Assembly: GCF_001399685.1 (NCBI RefSeq)
Contig: NZ_JTHN01000142.1
Span: 1 to 64,000, forward strand
Length of the DNA stretch: 64,000 nucleotides
DNA from: Paenibacillus sp. A3
GTDB lineage: Bacteria; Bacillota; Bacilli; Paenibacillales; NBRC-103111
Direction: 5' to 3'
The translations under genes and the position numbers were made by a program. Position 1 is the stretch's first letter. Each line of letters opens with the position of its first letter. This document shows, one piece after another, positions 1-8,249 of this stretch. Below the pieces are notes generated by a model that did no database searches, was not told the origin of the DNA, and saw only the letters and a program-made list of their open reading frames with translations.

Positions 1-74
1 CGACGAGCAAAAATCCGGCGCCGCCCGCTCGGTCGCAAACCTGGACCGAATTTTATCTACTATTATATAGACGC

Positions 75-96
75 AAAAAAGAGGGCTGACAAGCCC
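75..96 (-). terminator. Intrinsic terminator, minus strand
   Basis: Stem GGGCT (83-87) pairs with AGCCC (92-96) around a four-base loop. Read on the minus strand it is followed by a run of six T (complement of 75-80). It fits as the final terminator of the minus-strand kinase/regulator operon, lying beyond repeat copy A. Confidence 0.65.
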
Positions 97-119
97 CCAG
101 GGGCGAGAGATCCATACGA

Positions 120-298
120 AGAAATTCTGAACCAAATAGAGGTGGGGTATATCCCGTAAGAGTTTACGTCCGCCTTTGAAACCCGTGAAAATACCGCTAA
201 TTGTAATCAAGTTCACGGGTTTCAAGAGCGGCTGGAGGGATATACCCCACCGGCGTATGCAGAGAATTTCTACGCGAAGCGGTTTTCTCGACAAGCTC
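120..298. repeat. Palindromic repeat, copy A (diverged)
   Basis: This is a nested inverted repeat. AGAAATTCT (120-128) pairs with AGAATTTCT (263-271). GTGGGGTATATCCC (142-155) pairs with GGGATATACCCCAC (237-250). TTGAAACCCGTGAA (176-189) pairs with TTCACGGGTTTCAA (211-224). The right end, TTCTCGACAAGCTC (285-298), matches the terminus of copies B and C, and the GTGGGGTAT arm is shared with all copies, while the core differs. It starts about 12 bp beyond the stop codon of the minus-strand histidine kinase. Bases 1-74 hold nothing recognisable. Confidence 0.75.
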
Positions 299-310
299 AT
301 CATCGGACGA

Positions 311-1765
311 TTACTCGTCCGCTTGCGGGCCTCCGCTCATCGGAAGACGAATGGTAAACCTGGAGCCCTCGCCGACCCTGCTGTTCACCTCAATCGTTCC
401 CCCGTGAAGATCCACGATCGATTTCGTAATCGACAGTCCCAGCCCCGCCCCTCCGTAAATGCGGGCGCGCGACGAGTCGATTCGGTAAAACCGTTCAAAC
501 AAGCGCGGCACATGCTCCTCCGGGATGCCGCTGCCGTTATCCTGGACCGTCAGCAGGGCCTCTTCCTCCGTTTGCTCCAGTGAAACGCGGATGAGACCCT
601 CAGCTGAATCCGTATGCTGAACGGCGTTATGAAACAAATTGAGCAGCACTTGCTTGATTTTATCTTTGTCGATGCAGGCGAACACGTCAGGCTGAACGGA
701 GAACTGCACGTTCCTTGCACCGGCAAGCAGCCGCAACTGCGGTTCCATTTCATCGACGATATCGCTCAGCGATTCTTCCTTCAAATCGACGGTCGGATGT
801 CGATCCAAGCGGGCCAAAAGCAGCAGGTCCCGGACCAGCTTGTTTAAACGCTCCGACTCGCCGTACATGCTTCTGAGCGCTTTGTCCAGTTGATCCGGCT
901 TCTGGGCCGCTCCGCGCAGCAGCACTTCCAGAAAGCCGTGAATCGACGTAAGCGGCGTACGCAGCTCGTGCGAGGCATCCGCAATAAAGCGCCGCATCTG
1001 CTCCTTCGCTTCCTTCTCCGTTTCGAACGAAGCTTCCAGCCGCTCCAGCATCCGGTTGAACGACCGGGAGAGCCGGTCGATCTCCAGCTGGCCTTGATGC
1101 GCCGGCAGCCGCTCGTCCAACTTCCCCGCATCGATCTGCTCCACGGTTTCGATCATGTTGGAAAGCGGGACGAGAGTTCTGCGCAGAACGGGAAGAAATG
1201 CGGCAACTCCCATCCCCAGCGCGGCTCCAGCCAATGCCAGGAAGGTCCAAAGCTGGCTGAGCAGCACATCCCGAATCGGCTCCATGCTTGTGCTGATCTG
1301 CGCAAGCCGCCCGCGCGGACCGATCCGCTGCAGAACGACCAGTTGATCCATCCCTTTGTCGCCCTTGACGATCCGATAGTGCGGCTGCCTTTGCTCCCGC
1401 CCCAAAGCTTCCCGGTACTCCTCGGCGGAAAGCCGCGGCACCGATCCGGCTCGGGGATTGTTCGTGACGACCCGGAAGCTGTCGCCCGGGCCGACGAACG
1501 CCAGCGAAGCTTCGGGCAGAAAAGGACCTCTTGCCCGGCCGTTGTCGAAATTCGGATTCGCCCATATATCCAGCGGAATGGAAAAAAATTGGCTTTGGAT
1601 GCTGGCGACCTTATTTTTAATCAAAAATTGCTCCATGAACACATATTGCAGAACGCCGATCAACAGCAGCAATCCCGCCAAAATAAACAAAGAACGGGAG
1701 AGGAGCTGAAGACGAAGCGAGCGGGGCGCGAAGACACGGCGGATCCGGTGCCACGCCCCCCTCAT
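311..1765 (-). CDS. HAMP-domain sensor histidine kinase
   Basis: Membrane sensor kinase of an OmpR-class two-component system (484 residues). TM1 is at about 25-45 and TM2 at about 172-194, flanking an extracytoplasmic region of about 125 residues. HAMP follows, then HisKA with the phospho-acceptor histidine in ASHELRTPLTSIHGF (His266). The HATPase domain shows an N-box (LLNLFHNAVQHT), DNGSGIPEE and GGAGLGLSI. It is the second gene of an operon: its start overlaps the stop of the regulator gene by 4 bp (ATGA), so the two are translationally coupled. The stimulus cannot be read from the sequence. Repeat copy A and a terminator lie directly downstream. Confidence 0.95.
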   Translation of the reverse strand: MRGAWHRIRRVFAPRSLRLQLLSRSLFILAGLLLLIGVLQYVFMEQFLIKNKVASIQSQFFSIPLDIWANPNFDNGRARGPFLPEASLAFVGPGDSFRVVTNNPRAGSVPRLSAEEYREALGREQRQPHYRIVKGDKGMDQLVVLQRIGPRGRLAQISTSMEPIRDVLLSQLWTFLALAGAALGMGVAAFLPVLRRTLVPLSNMIETVEQIDAGKLDERLPAHQGQLEIDRLSRSFNRMLERLEASFETEKEAKEQMRRFIADASHELRTPLTSIHGFLEVLLRGAAQKPDQLDKALRSMYGESERLNKLVRDLLLLARLDRHPTVDLKEESLSDIVDEMEPQLRLLAGARNVQFSVQPDVFACIDKDKIKQVLLNLFHNAVQHTDSAEGLIRVSLEQTEEEALLTVQDNGSGIPEEHVPRLFERFYRIDSSRARIYGGAGLGLSITKSIVDLHGGTIEVNSRVGEGSRFTIRLPMSGGPQADE

Positions 1766-2445
1766 CCGAGATCCACCCGGTAGCCTGACCCCCGCAGGGT
1801 CCGAATGATCCGGTGCTCCTTGTCGTTCAATTTATCGCGGAGCGAGCGGATGTACACTTCGACGATATTGTCCTCCCCGCCGAAATCGTAACCCCAGACC
1901 TTGTCCAAAATGACCGTTTTGCTCAAGACAAGACCATGGTTGACGACCAGAAAAGACAGCAGCTCGTATTCTGTCGGCGAAAGCTCCAGCACCCGGTCGT
2001 CATAGCGGATTTCTTTGCGGCGGTCGTCGATGCGAAACAGCCCGTACGCCACCTCCGCGAACAGATGGGGAAACTGGTTGCGCAGCCGCGCATAAATCCG
2101 GGCCAGCAGCTCCTCGAAGCTGAACGGCTTGACCATATAGTCGTCGGCCCCCAGCGTCAGCCCCTTGACCCGGTCTTCCACTTCTTCCTTGGCCGTCAGC
2201 ATAATAATAGCGACGTGCTCGGTTTTTTTCAGCATCCGGCATACTTCAAACCCGTCCATGCCGGGCATCATGACGTCCAGAATGACGATATGCGGCCGGG
2301 CTTGCTTGGCTAACGTGACGGCCGTAAACCCGTCCGGCGCGGTAAAAACCTCAAAACCTTCGTTTTGCAGGCCCAGCTCCAAAAACTGGACAATATTCGG
2401 TTCGTCGTCGACGATTAATATTTTCACACCCTTGATTGGCTGCAT
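1762..2445 (-). CDS. OmpR-family response regulator
   Basis: DNA-binding response regulator of 227 residues. The N-terminal receiver has the acidic pair in ILIVDDEP, the phospho-acceptor Asp in HIVILDVMMPGMDGFEV and the conserved Lys in DDYMVKPF. The C-terminal winged helix (LSPTEYELLSFL ... VEVYIRSLRDKLN ... TLRGSGYRV) is typical OmpR/PhoB. It overlaps the downstream kinase gene by 4 bp and is its obvious partner. The start is preceded by AGAGAGGTGACACC on the minus strand. Target genes are unknown. Confidence 0.95.
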   Translation of the reverse strand: MQPIKGVKILIVDDEPNIVQFLELGLQNEGFEVFTAPDGFTAVTLAKQARPHIVILDVMMPGMDGFEVCRMLKKTEHVAIIMLTAKEEVEDRVKGLTLGADDYMVKPFSFEELLARIYARLRNQFPHLFAEVAYGLFRIDDRRKEIRYDDRVLELSPTEYELLSFLVVNHGLVLSKTVILDKVWGYDFGGEDNIVEVYIRSLRDKLNDKEHRIIRTLRGSGYRVDLG

Positions 2446-2564
2446 GGTGTCACCTCTCTTTCATTGTACACCAATCCCGGCCGGTTGACGGAAGCGTTCG
2501 GGATGATTCAGCGAACTTTCAGTTTGCCCTCGCCGTCTACACAACGTATTTTTGCCCGACAGCC

Positions 2565-2594
2565 TTATGAAAAGGGGAGCGCGAGTATATACTA
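2565..2594 (+). promoter_or_regulatory. Candidate sigma-G/F-like promoter before ligD
   Basis: TTATG (2565-2569), 18 bases, then TATACTA (2588-2594). This resembles forespore sigma-G promoters (HATR, 17-18 bp, CATnnTA) with one change in the -10 region. In Bacillus subtilis the NHEJ genes are forespore-expressed, which makes the match plausible, but it is only a by-eye consensus comparison. Confidence 0.3.
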
Positions 2595-2627
2595 ACTAAT
2601 ATATTTCAGGAACAGGAGGGATGGCCG

Positions 2628-3533
2628 ATGCCCGCACCAGCCAAATATCCGAAAACGAAAGGCACGCTGGTCGTCGAAGGCCGGGAGCTGACGGTGACGA
2701 ATCCGGATAAGCCGCTGTGGCCGGAGAAGAAAATTACGAAAGCGATGTATTTGCAAAAGCTCGCCGAGCTGTCCCCCTACCTGCTGACGTATTGCCGCGA
2801 CCGCTATCTGACGACCATCCGGTTTCCCCATGGCTGGAACGACAAGTCGTTTTATCAGAAAAACGCCCCGGAGCCGACACCCGATTTCGTCAAGACGGCG
2901 ATGCTGGAATCGATCCGCTACGTTCATCTGGATTCCCTGCCGACGCTGCTGTGGCTGGGGAATTTGGCTTGTCTGGAGTTCCATCCCTCGTTCCACCGGG
3001 TTGGCGAGACGCTGCCTGTCGAATGGGTGATCGATATTGACCCGAGCGTCGATCCCGAGCCGCGCATTATGGAGGCGGCCCATATTATCGGCGGTATTCT
3101 GGACGGCATGAACATCCGGTCCGTGCCGAAAACGTCCGGCGCCACAGGCGTACAAATCTACGTCCCGATTGCCCGGGAGCGCGGCTATACGTTCGAGCAG
3201 CTCCGGCGGATCGGACAGTTCGTCGCCACGTTCGCGGTGCAAAAATACCCGAAGCTGTTCACCGTCGAGCGGCTCAAAAAAGACCGCGGCACCTTGATTT
3301 ACATCGATTATCTTCAGCACTGGTACGGCAAAACGCTGTCCGCTCCCTATACGCCGCGGGCCCGCAAGGACGCCACGGTGTCGACCCCGCTGACTTGGGA
3401 CGAAGTGGCGCTCCGCCCCGATCCCCGGGACTTTCACCTGCTGAACATCATGCAGCGGCTGCAGCAAAAAGGAGACCTGATCGCTCAAGTCCCCCCGCAG
3501 CAGTTGGATCACGTGCTGTCCTTTATTCGTTAG
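2628..3533 (+). CDS. ligD: LigD-type primase-polymerase domain protein (NHEJ)
   Basis: Stand-alone archaeo-eukaryotic-primase-like polymerase (301 residues) of the LigD POL family, which fills gaps and adds nucleotides at double-strand ends together with Ku. Recognisable family stretches are LTVTNPDKPLWPEKKITKAM near the N-terminus, GWNDKSFYQKNAP, WVIDIDPS (catalytic acidic pair), KTSGATGVQIYVPI, and the C-terminal LTWDEVALRPDPRDFHLLN. There is no ligase or nuclease domain, so the ATP-dependent ligase must be elsewhere. AGGAGGG lies 7 bp before the ATG at 2628. The gene stands alone between the regulator operon and a convergent cls. Confidence 0.92.
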   Translation: MPAPAKYPKTKGTLVVEGRELTVTNPDKPLWPEKKITKAMYLQKLAELSPYLLTYCRDRYLTTIRFPHGWNDKSFYQKNAPEPTPDFVKTAMLESIRYVHLDSLPTLLWLGNLACLEFHPSFHRVGETLPVEWVIDIDPSVDPEPRIMEAAHIIGGILDGMNIRSVPKTSGATGVQIYVPIARERGYTFEQLRRIGQFVATFAVQKYPKLFTVERLKKDRGTLIYIDYLQHWYGKTLSAPYTPRARKDATVSTPLTWDEVALRPDPRDFHLLNIMQRLQQKGDLIAQVPPQQLDHVLSFIR

Positions 3534-3560
3534 CCCTGGAAACCGGCGCCGCGCCGCTTA

Positions 3561-4991
3561 TCAGAAAAGTGGCGACAGGAGGCGCGCAATGACTTCCTTC
3601 CCCTTCTGCCAGCGGGAGCGCTTCTCGAACGCCTCCAGCTTCACCTCACGGCTTTCCTTCAAGTCGAGAATAAAATCGGTTTCCAGCCGGTGAATCGTCT
3701 CTTTGTCGAACAATACGGCGTTCAGCTCGAAGTTGTTGTAAAAGCTGCGCATATCCATATTCGCAGTACCGACCGAAGCGAGCAGATCGTCGATCAGAAT
3801 GACCTTCGCGTGGATAAAGCCTTTTTGATACGCATAGAAGCGGACTCCGGCCTGCATCAGCTCTTCCAGATACGACAGGGAAGCATAGTTCACGATGCGC
3901 GAGTCCGCTTTTTGCGGGAGAATGATCCGGACGTCCACCCCGCTGATCGCCGCCGTCTTCAGCCCCATGGTAATGCTCGGATCGGGGATGAAGTACGGGG
4001 TGGTAATGTAAATTCTTCGTTTGGCCGCCGTGATGGATGCGAAAAACATCTCCAGAACGGCATCCCAATGCGCGTCCGGTCCGCTTGAAATAATCTGTAC
4101 GGGCTTGCGGCCTGCGCAATCGTGCTCGGGAAAAAATTCCGAATCCGCCAGTCGCTTCCTACTCACAAACATCCAATCGCTCAAAAACGTATGTTGCAGC
4201 GAATACACCGCATCGCCTTCCAGCTCCAAATGCGTATCCCGCCAATACCCCAGCTTGGGATTCGTCCCCAGGTATTCGTCTCCGATGTTGATTCCCCCGA
4301 GAAAGCCGCGGACTCCGTCAATGACGACGATTTTCCGGTGATTCCGGTAATTCATCCGCTTGTCAAAAAAAGCAATCACCGCCGGCAAAAAGAAGTATAC
4401 CTCGCATCCGGCCTGCTTCAGCTCTTGCACGAACCGGCTATCGAGCTGGTAGCTGCCGATGCCGTCGAAGATGCAGCGCACCTTCACGCCTTCCTGCGCC
4501 TTGCGGACCAGCAGTTCATGAAACTGCCGGCCGATGCCGTCATTGCGAATGGTGTAGAACTCAAAGTGAATGTGCCCCTTTGCCTGCTCCATGGCAGCCA
4601 GCATCGCCGGATACGCCGCGGTGGCATCGGTCAGCACCCGCACCTCGTTATGCATCGTAATGAGGGCGCCGGGAATGTTATTGAGCAGCGAGAACAGCCT
4701 GGGCTCGTGCCGCCAGCCGCGCAGCCGGTCTTCCTCGGGCTGAAAATCCGCCGAATGCTGCTTTTTGCCCAGATGCCGGATATCGTTCACAAGCCGCAGC
4801 CCGTTGCGCTTCACTTTTTTCCGCTGCGTGTATTCTTTGGCCAAAAAATAATACATCACAAAACCGATGACCGGAATGAGAAATAATATGAAAAGCCACG
4901 CCATCGCCTTGGCCGGGCGGCGAAACTCCCCGACCAGTATCGTGAGAATCTGAATGATGAATAAGGTCAGTGCGATGACGAGCCACAGCAC
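3561..4991 (-). CDS. cls: Cardiolipin synthase, phospholipase D family
   Basis: Membrane enzyme that joins two phosphatidylglycerols into cardiolipin plus glycerol. Two N-terminal TM helices are followed by two HKD motifs: HRKIVVIDG (first) and HAKVILIDD (second), each with the following GG/G and N/S context of the PLD superfamily. The chosen start is GTG at 4991, because AAAGGAGG lies 9 bp upstream of it. The longer ATG reading from 5030 has no such site and would overlap the divergent promoter region. This gives 476 residues, normal for the family. It is divergent from the germination operon. Confidence 0.93.
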   Translation of the reverse strand: MLWLVIALTLFIIQILTILVGEFRRPAKAMAWLFILFLIPVIGFVMYYFLAKEYTQRKKVKRNGLRLVNDIRHLGKKQHSADFQPEEDRLRGWRHEPRLFSLLNNIPGALITMHNEVRVLTDATAAYPAMLAAMEQAKGHIHFEFYTIRNDGIGRQFHELLVRKAQEGVKVRCIFDGIGSYQLDSRFVQELKQAGCEVYFFLPAVIAFFDKRMNYRNHRKIVVIDGVRGFLGGINIGDEYLGTNPKLGYWRDTHLELEGDAVYSLQHTFLSDWMFVSRKRLADSEFFPEHDCAGRKPVQIISSGPDAHWDAVLEMFFASITAAKRRIYITTPYFIPDPSITMGLKTAAISGVDVRIILPQKADSRIVNYASLSYLEELMQAGVRFYAYQKGFIHAKVILIDDLLASVGTANMDMRSFYNNFELNAVLFDKETIHRLETDFILDLKESREVKLEAFEKRSRWQKGKEVIARLLSPLF

Positions 4992-5182
4992 GCCGTCATC
5001 CCTCCTTTGAAAACAGCAGGCGCTTGCCAATCTGTTCTAGCTCTTACCTCCGTCCACCCGCCTATTCCTCATTATGGCACAGGAACCCAACGATTTGTCA
5101 TAAAATTTCGCAAATGGTGGAAAATATACAAGACACGCTCCGGCAATGCTTGGATAAGATGCCGCGGGCAGGAAGGAGTGTC

Positions 5183-6811
5183 ATGATCCACCTGAAAAAC
5201 CGCAAGAAAAAAGGGCAGGACGCCCCGGAACACCCGCTGCGGAAAGCGGAATACCGTTTTATCGACGAGCTGCGCTCCGTGCCTGTCTTTATGAGCATTG
5301 AAGACAACAAAAATTATTTGGAGGAGCTGTTCAAGGACTGCTCCGATTTCGTCATTCGCGAGTTCCGCATCGAGCAAAGCTTGCCCGCGATTTTGTTTTT
5401 TGTCGACGGCATGGCCAAGACGGAGCTGGTGAACGAAACGATGAAGTCGCTGATGATTCTGGAAGGCGGAGAGGAGCTGATCGACAACATCTCCGATATG
5501 ACGCTGCCCGTCTCCCAGATTCAGAAGGCGGACAATTATGCGGATATGCTGCTTTCTGTACTCGGTGGCGACACGGGGCTGATCGTCGAGCGCAACAACA
5601 AGGCATTGCTGCTCGGCATGCGGGGGATGGAGAAAAGATCCATCAACGAGCCCGATACGGAGTCGGTCGTACGCGGCCCTCGCGAGGGATTCGTGGAAAA
5701 TATCCGCACGAACACGTCCATGATCCGCCGCAAGCTGAAAACGCCGCATTTAAAAATGAAACCGATGACGCTCGGACGGGAAAGCAACACCAATGTGGTC
5801 GTTACCTATCTGGACGATCTGGCGGACCCGAGCGTCGTCCATGAAGTCGTCGAGCGTCTCGAAAAAATAAAAATCGATGCCGTCCTGGAATCAGGCTATA
5901 TCGAAGAATTGATTCAAGATTCGACGTATTCGCCCTTTCCGCAGCTTCAATATACGGAACGGCCGGATGTCGTCGCGGCCGCTCTGCTGCAGGGGCGCGT
6001 CGGCATAATGGTGGACGGGACGCCGTTTACCCTGATCGTGCCGTTCGTTTTCGCCGAAATTATGCAGGCCAGCGAGGATTACTACGAGCGGTACCAGGTG
6101 GCTACGCTGATTCGCTGGCTGCGGTATACGTTCATGGTGCTGTCGCTGCTGACGCCGGCCTTATACGTTGCTATTACAACCTATCATCAGGACTTGCTCC
6201 CTACGTCTCTGCTGCTGTCGGTTGCCGCCGCCCGGGAAGCGATCCCGTTCCCGGCTGTCGTCGAAGCGCTGATCATGGAAGTGACCTTCGAGGCGCTCAG
6301 GGAAGCGGGCATCCGGCTGCCTAAAGCGATCGGGTCGGCGGTCAGTATTCTGGGAGCGCTCGTCGTCGGACAGGCGGCGGTGCAGGCAGGCATCGTATCG
6401 GCGCCGATGGTGATCGTCGTATCGCTAACCGGGATTGCCTCGTTCACGATCCCGCGGTTCAACGGAGCGATCGCGGTACGGATGCTGCGGTTTCCGATTC
6501 TGATCGCCGCTTCGCTGTTCGGGATGTACGGCATCTTGATTATGATCATGCTGATCATGGGGCATCTGGCCAACCTCCGCTCCTTCGGCATTCCTTATTT
6601 ATCGCCGATCGGACCGCTATCCTCCGGCGACCTGAAGGATATTCTCTTCCGCGCGCCTTGGTGGGCGATGGGACAGCGTCCTTCCTTTATGCCCCTGCAG
6701 GACAGCCGGAGGCTCGACGAGTCGCTGCCGCAGGAAATTACAGAGCAATCCGGCCAGCGGGGCAAAACCATCGACCATGCGATAGAGGAAGAAAAGGAGC
6801 CTGTGGAATGA
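5183..6811 (+). CDS. GerA-family spore germinant receptor A subunit
   Basis: First gene of a germinant receptor operon. It has 542 residues from the ATG at 5183 (GGAAGGAG just upstream; an in-frame ORF extends to 5024 but lacks an RBS). A soluble N-terminal half of about 300 residues (family stretches FVDGMAKTELVNE, GDTGLIVE, VRGPREGFVENIRTN) is followed by several TM helices (from IRWLRYTFMVLSLLTPALYVA) and a charged cytoplasmic tail. A subunits sit in the spore inner membrane and sense nutrients together with B and C. The stop overlaps the next start (ATGA). Confidence 0.95.
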   Translation: MIHLKNRKKKGQDAPEHPLRKAEYRFIDELRSVPVFMSIEDNKNYLEELFKDCSDFVIREFRIEQSLPAILFFVDGMAKTELVNETMKSLMILEGGEELIDNISDMTLPVSQIQKADNYADMLLSVLGGDTGLIVERNNKALLLGMRGMEKRSINEPDTESVVRGPREGFVENIRTNTSMIRRKLKTPHLKMKPMTLGRESNTNVVVTYLDDLADPSVVHEVVERLEKIKIDAVLESGYIEELIQDSTYSPFPQLQYTERPDVVAAALLQGRVGIMVDGTPFTLIVPFVFAEIMQASEDYYERYQVATLIRWLRYTFMVLSLLTPALYVAITTYHQDLLPTSLLLSVAAAREAIPFPAVVEALIMEVTFEALREAGIRLPKAIGSAVSILGALVVGQAAVQAGIVSAPMVIVVSLTGIASFTIPRFNGAIAVRMLRFPILIAASLFGMYGILIMIMLIMGHLANLRSFGIPYLSPIGPLSSGDLKDILFRAPWWAMGQRPSFMPLQDSRRLDESLPQEITEQSGQRGKTIDHAIEEEKEPVE

Positions 6812-7989
6812 GATCGCGCCAGATTCGCCTGTCCCTCGTTCTGCTCTCCCTGCTCTGCCTGACCGGGTGCTGGGATCGGACGGAGATCAACGACCTTGCC
6901 TTTATTCTGACGACCGCGGTGGATGTGGAGCCAGACGGGAAGATCCGGTACAGCGTGCTGCTGCCGCTCCCCGGCAATATGGGAGGAGCGTCCGGTGGCG
7001 GAGGCGGGACGGCCGGAACCAAAAGCTACTACATCGATTCCGAAGTCGGCACCACGTTTCGGGAGGCGCAGGCCCGGCTGCAGCAGCGGATGTCCCGCCG
7101 CATGTTTCTCGCGCACCGCAGAACCTTGTTGATCGGCGAGGATTTTGCCAAGCTGGGGATTCGGGACCTCTTCGATACGACGCCCCGCTCTCCGGAAAGC
7201 CGGATGACGATTTATATGGTCGTTACCAAAGGAAAGGCTTATGAGCTGCTGCAGGCAACGCCGCAATTCGAGCGTTTCCCGTCGGAAGCGATCCGGGAGC
7301 TTGCAAAGGCCCGGACCGTCATCAATATTAACATGAAGCAAATCGCCCTCGCGCTCAGCAGTCCCGGCAGCGATGCCGTAACGGTCTATATGGGCGTGAA
7401 AGAATCGGAGAAAACTTCCAAAAACACGAAGAAATCGAAGGAAATCGAGCTGCTCGGCTATACGCAATTTCGCGATGACAAAATGACCGGGGTGTTCGAA
7501 AATGCGGAGGCAAGCGGGCTCGCCTGGCTGATTAACATGCCCGTGCACGCGACCGCCACCGTAAAAATTGAAGACCGGTATACGATTACGCTGAGCATCT
7601 TCGATTCGAAAAGCCAGATTCGGGCCCATACGGTACGCGGGAAGCTTCGATTTGACATCCGCACGGAAGCCAAGGCGAAAGTCACCGAAAGCTTGGGCAT
7701 GTACGACCTCAGCCAAACCGGCAAGGTTCAAAAGGTGGAGGCAGCGATGAACCGTTACATCGAACAAGCAATGCGGAAAGCGATCCGCAAAATGATCGGC
7801 AATCGCACCGATTCCGCACAATTCGGGTCGTATTTGTGGCGGGAGCATCCGAGGCTCTGGGAGAGGAAATACGCTTCGCGCTGGCCGGCCGGGATGAAGG
7901 ATGCCGATTTCCGCATACAGGTCAAAAGCGTGCTTACGGAAACAGGTCTGATCTACGAAAACGTGACGAAAGCGGAGCGTACCCGATGA
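6808..7989 (+). CDS. Ger(x)C-family germination lipoprotein (C subunit)
   Basis: Lipoprotein subunit of the germinant receptor (393 residues from the ATG at 6808, which overlaps the gerA-type stop by 4 bp; AAAAGGAGCC upstream). The signal peptide ends in the lipobox LTGC, followed by WDRTEINDLAFI, the hallmark opening of mature GerC proteins. The C-terminal region is predicted to be extracytoplasmic. It is translationally coupled to genes on both sides, because its own stop again overlaps the next start as ATGA. Confidence 0.93.
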   Translation: MRSRQIRLSLVLLSLLCLTGCWDRTEINDLAFILTTAVDVEPDGKIRYSVLLPLPGNMGGASGGGGGTAGTKSYYIDSEVGTTFREAQARLQQRMSRRMFLAHRRTLLIGEDFAKLGIRDLFDTTPRSPESRMTIYMVVTKGKAYELLQATPQFERFPSEAIRELAKARTVININMKQIALALSSPGSDAVTVYMGVKESEKTSKNTKKSKEIELLGYTQFRDDKMTGVFENAEASGLAWLINMPVHATATVKIEDRYTITLSIFDSKSQIRAHTVRGKLRFDIRTEAKAKVTESLGMYDLSQTGKVQKVEAAMNRYIEQAMRKAIRKMIGNRTDSAQFGSYLWREHPRLWERKYASRWPAGMKDADFRIQVKSVLTETGLIYENVTKAERTR

Positions 7990-8219
7990 ACTCCCAGTTT
8001 CTCGTATGGTTCATGGTGCTGATGGCGTATCATTTATTTTTGAACTTGAAGCATTGGGCGAGACAACCGAAGGCAACGGCACGGCTGTACACGTTCATTA
8101 CACTTGTGACGCTGGGTCTCTTTCTCTGCGTGGCGTCGGGCTATCAGCCTCCGATGCCGACACGTTTTTTTATCGAGCGGGTGTCGCCGTGGGTTTTCTC
8201 AATTATCCATCCTCAGTAA
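7986..8219 (+). CDS. Small two-TM protein, candidate germinant receptor D subunit
   Basis: A 77-residue protein whose ATG (7986) overlaps the stop of the C-subunit gene. It consists of a short N-terminus, TM1 (FLVWFMVLMAYHLFLNL), a basic loop (KHWARQPKATARLY), TM2 (TFITLVTLGLFLCVASGY) and a short tail. Size, two TM helices and position inside a ger operon match the D proteins of Bacillus receptors, which modulate receptor function; that assignment is inference. Residues are too few for a sequence-based family call by eye. Confidence 0.7.
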   Translation: MNSQFLVWFMVLMAYHLFLNLKHWARQPKATARLYTFITLVTLGLFLCVASGYQPPMPTRFFIERVSPWVFSIIHPQ

Positions 8220-8249
8220 ACGAGGCGATGGAGGAAAGCGGGTGAACGC

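Noticed and set aside
5060-5182. Forespore promoter before the ger operon
   Set aside because: Elements resembling HATR and CATnnTA are present but their spacing (about 22 bp) and -10 match are poor, so no promoter was called.
6595-7848. 417-codon open frame antisense to the germination C-subunit gene
   Set aside because: The plus strand encodes a canonical lipoprotein with overlapping start/stop coupling; the antisense frame is compositional.
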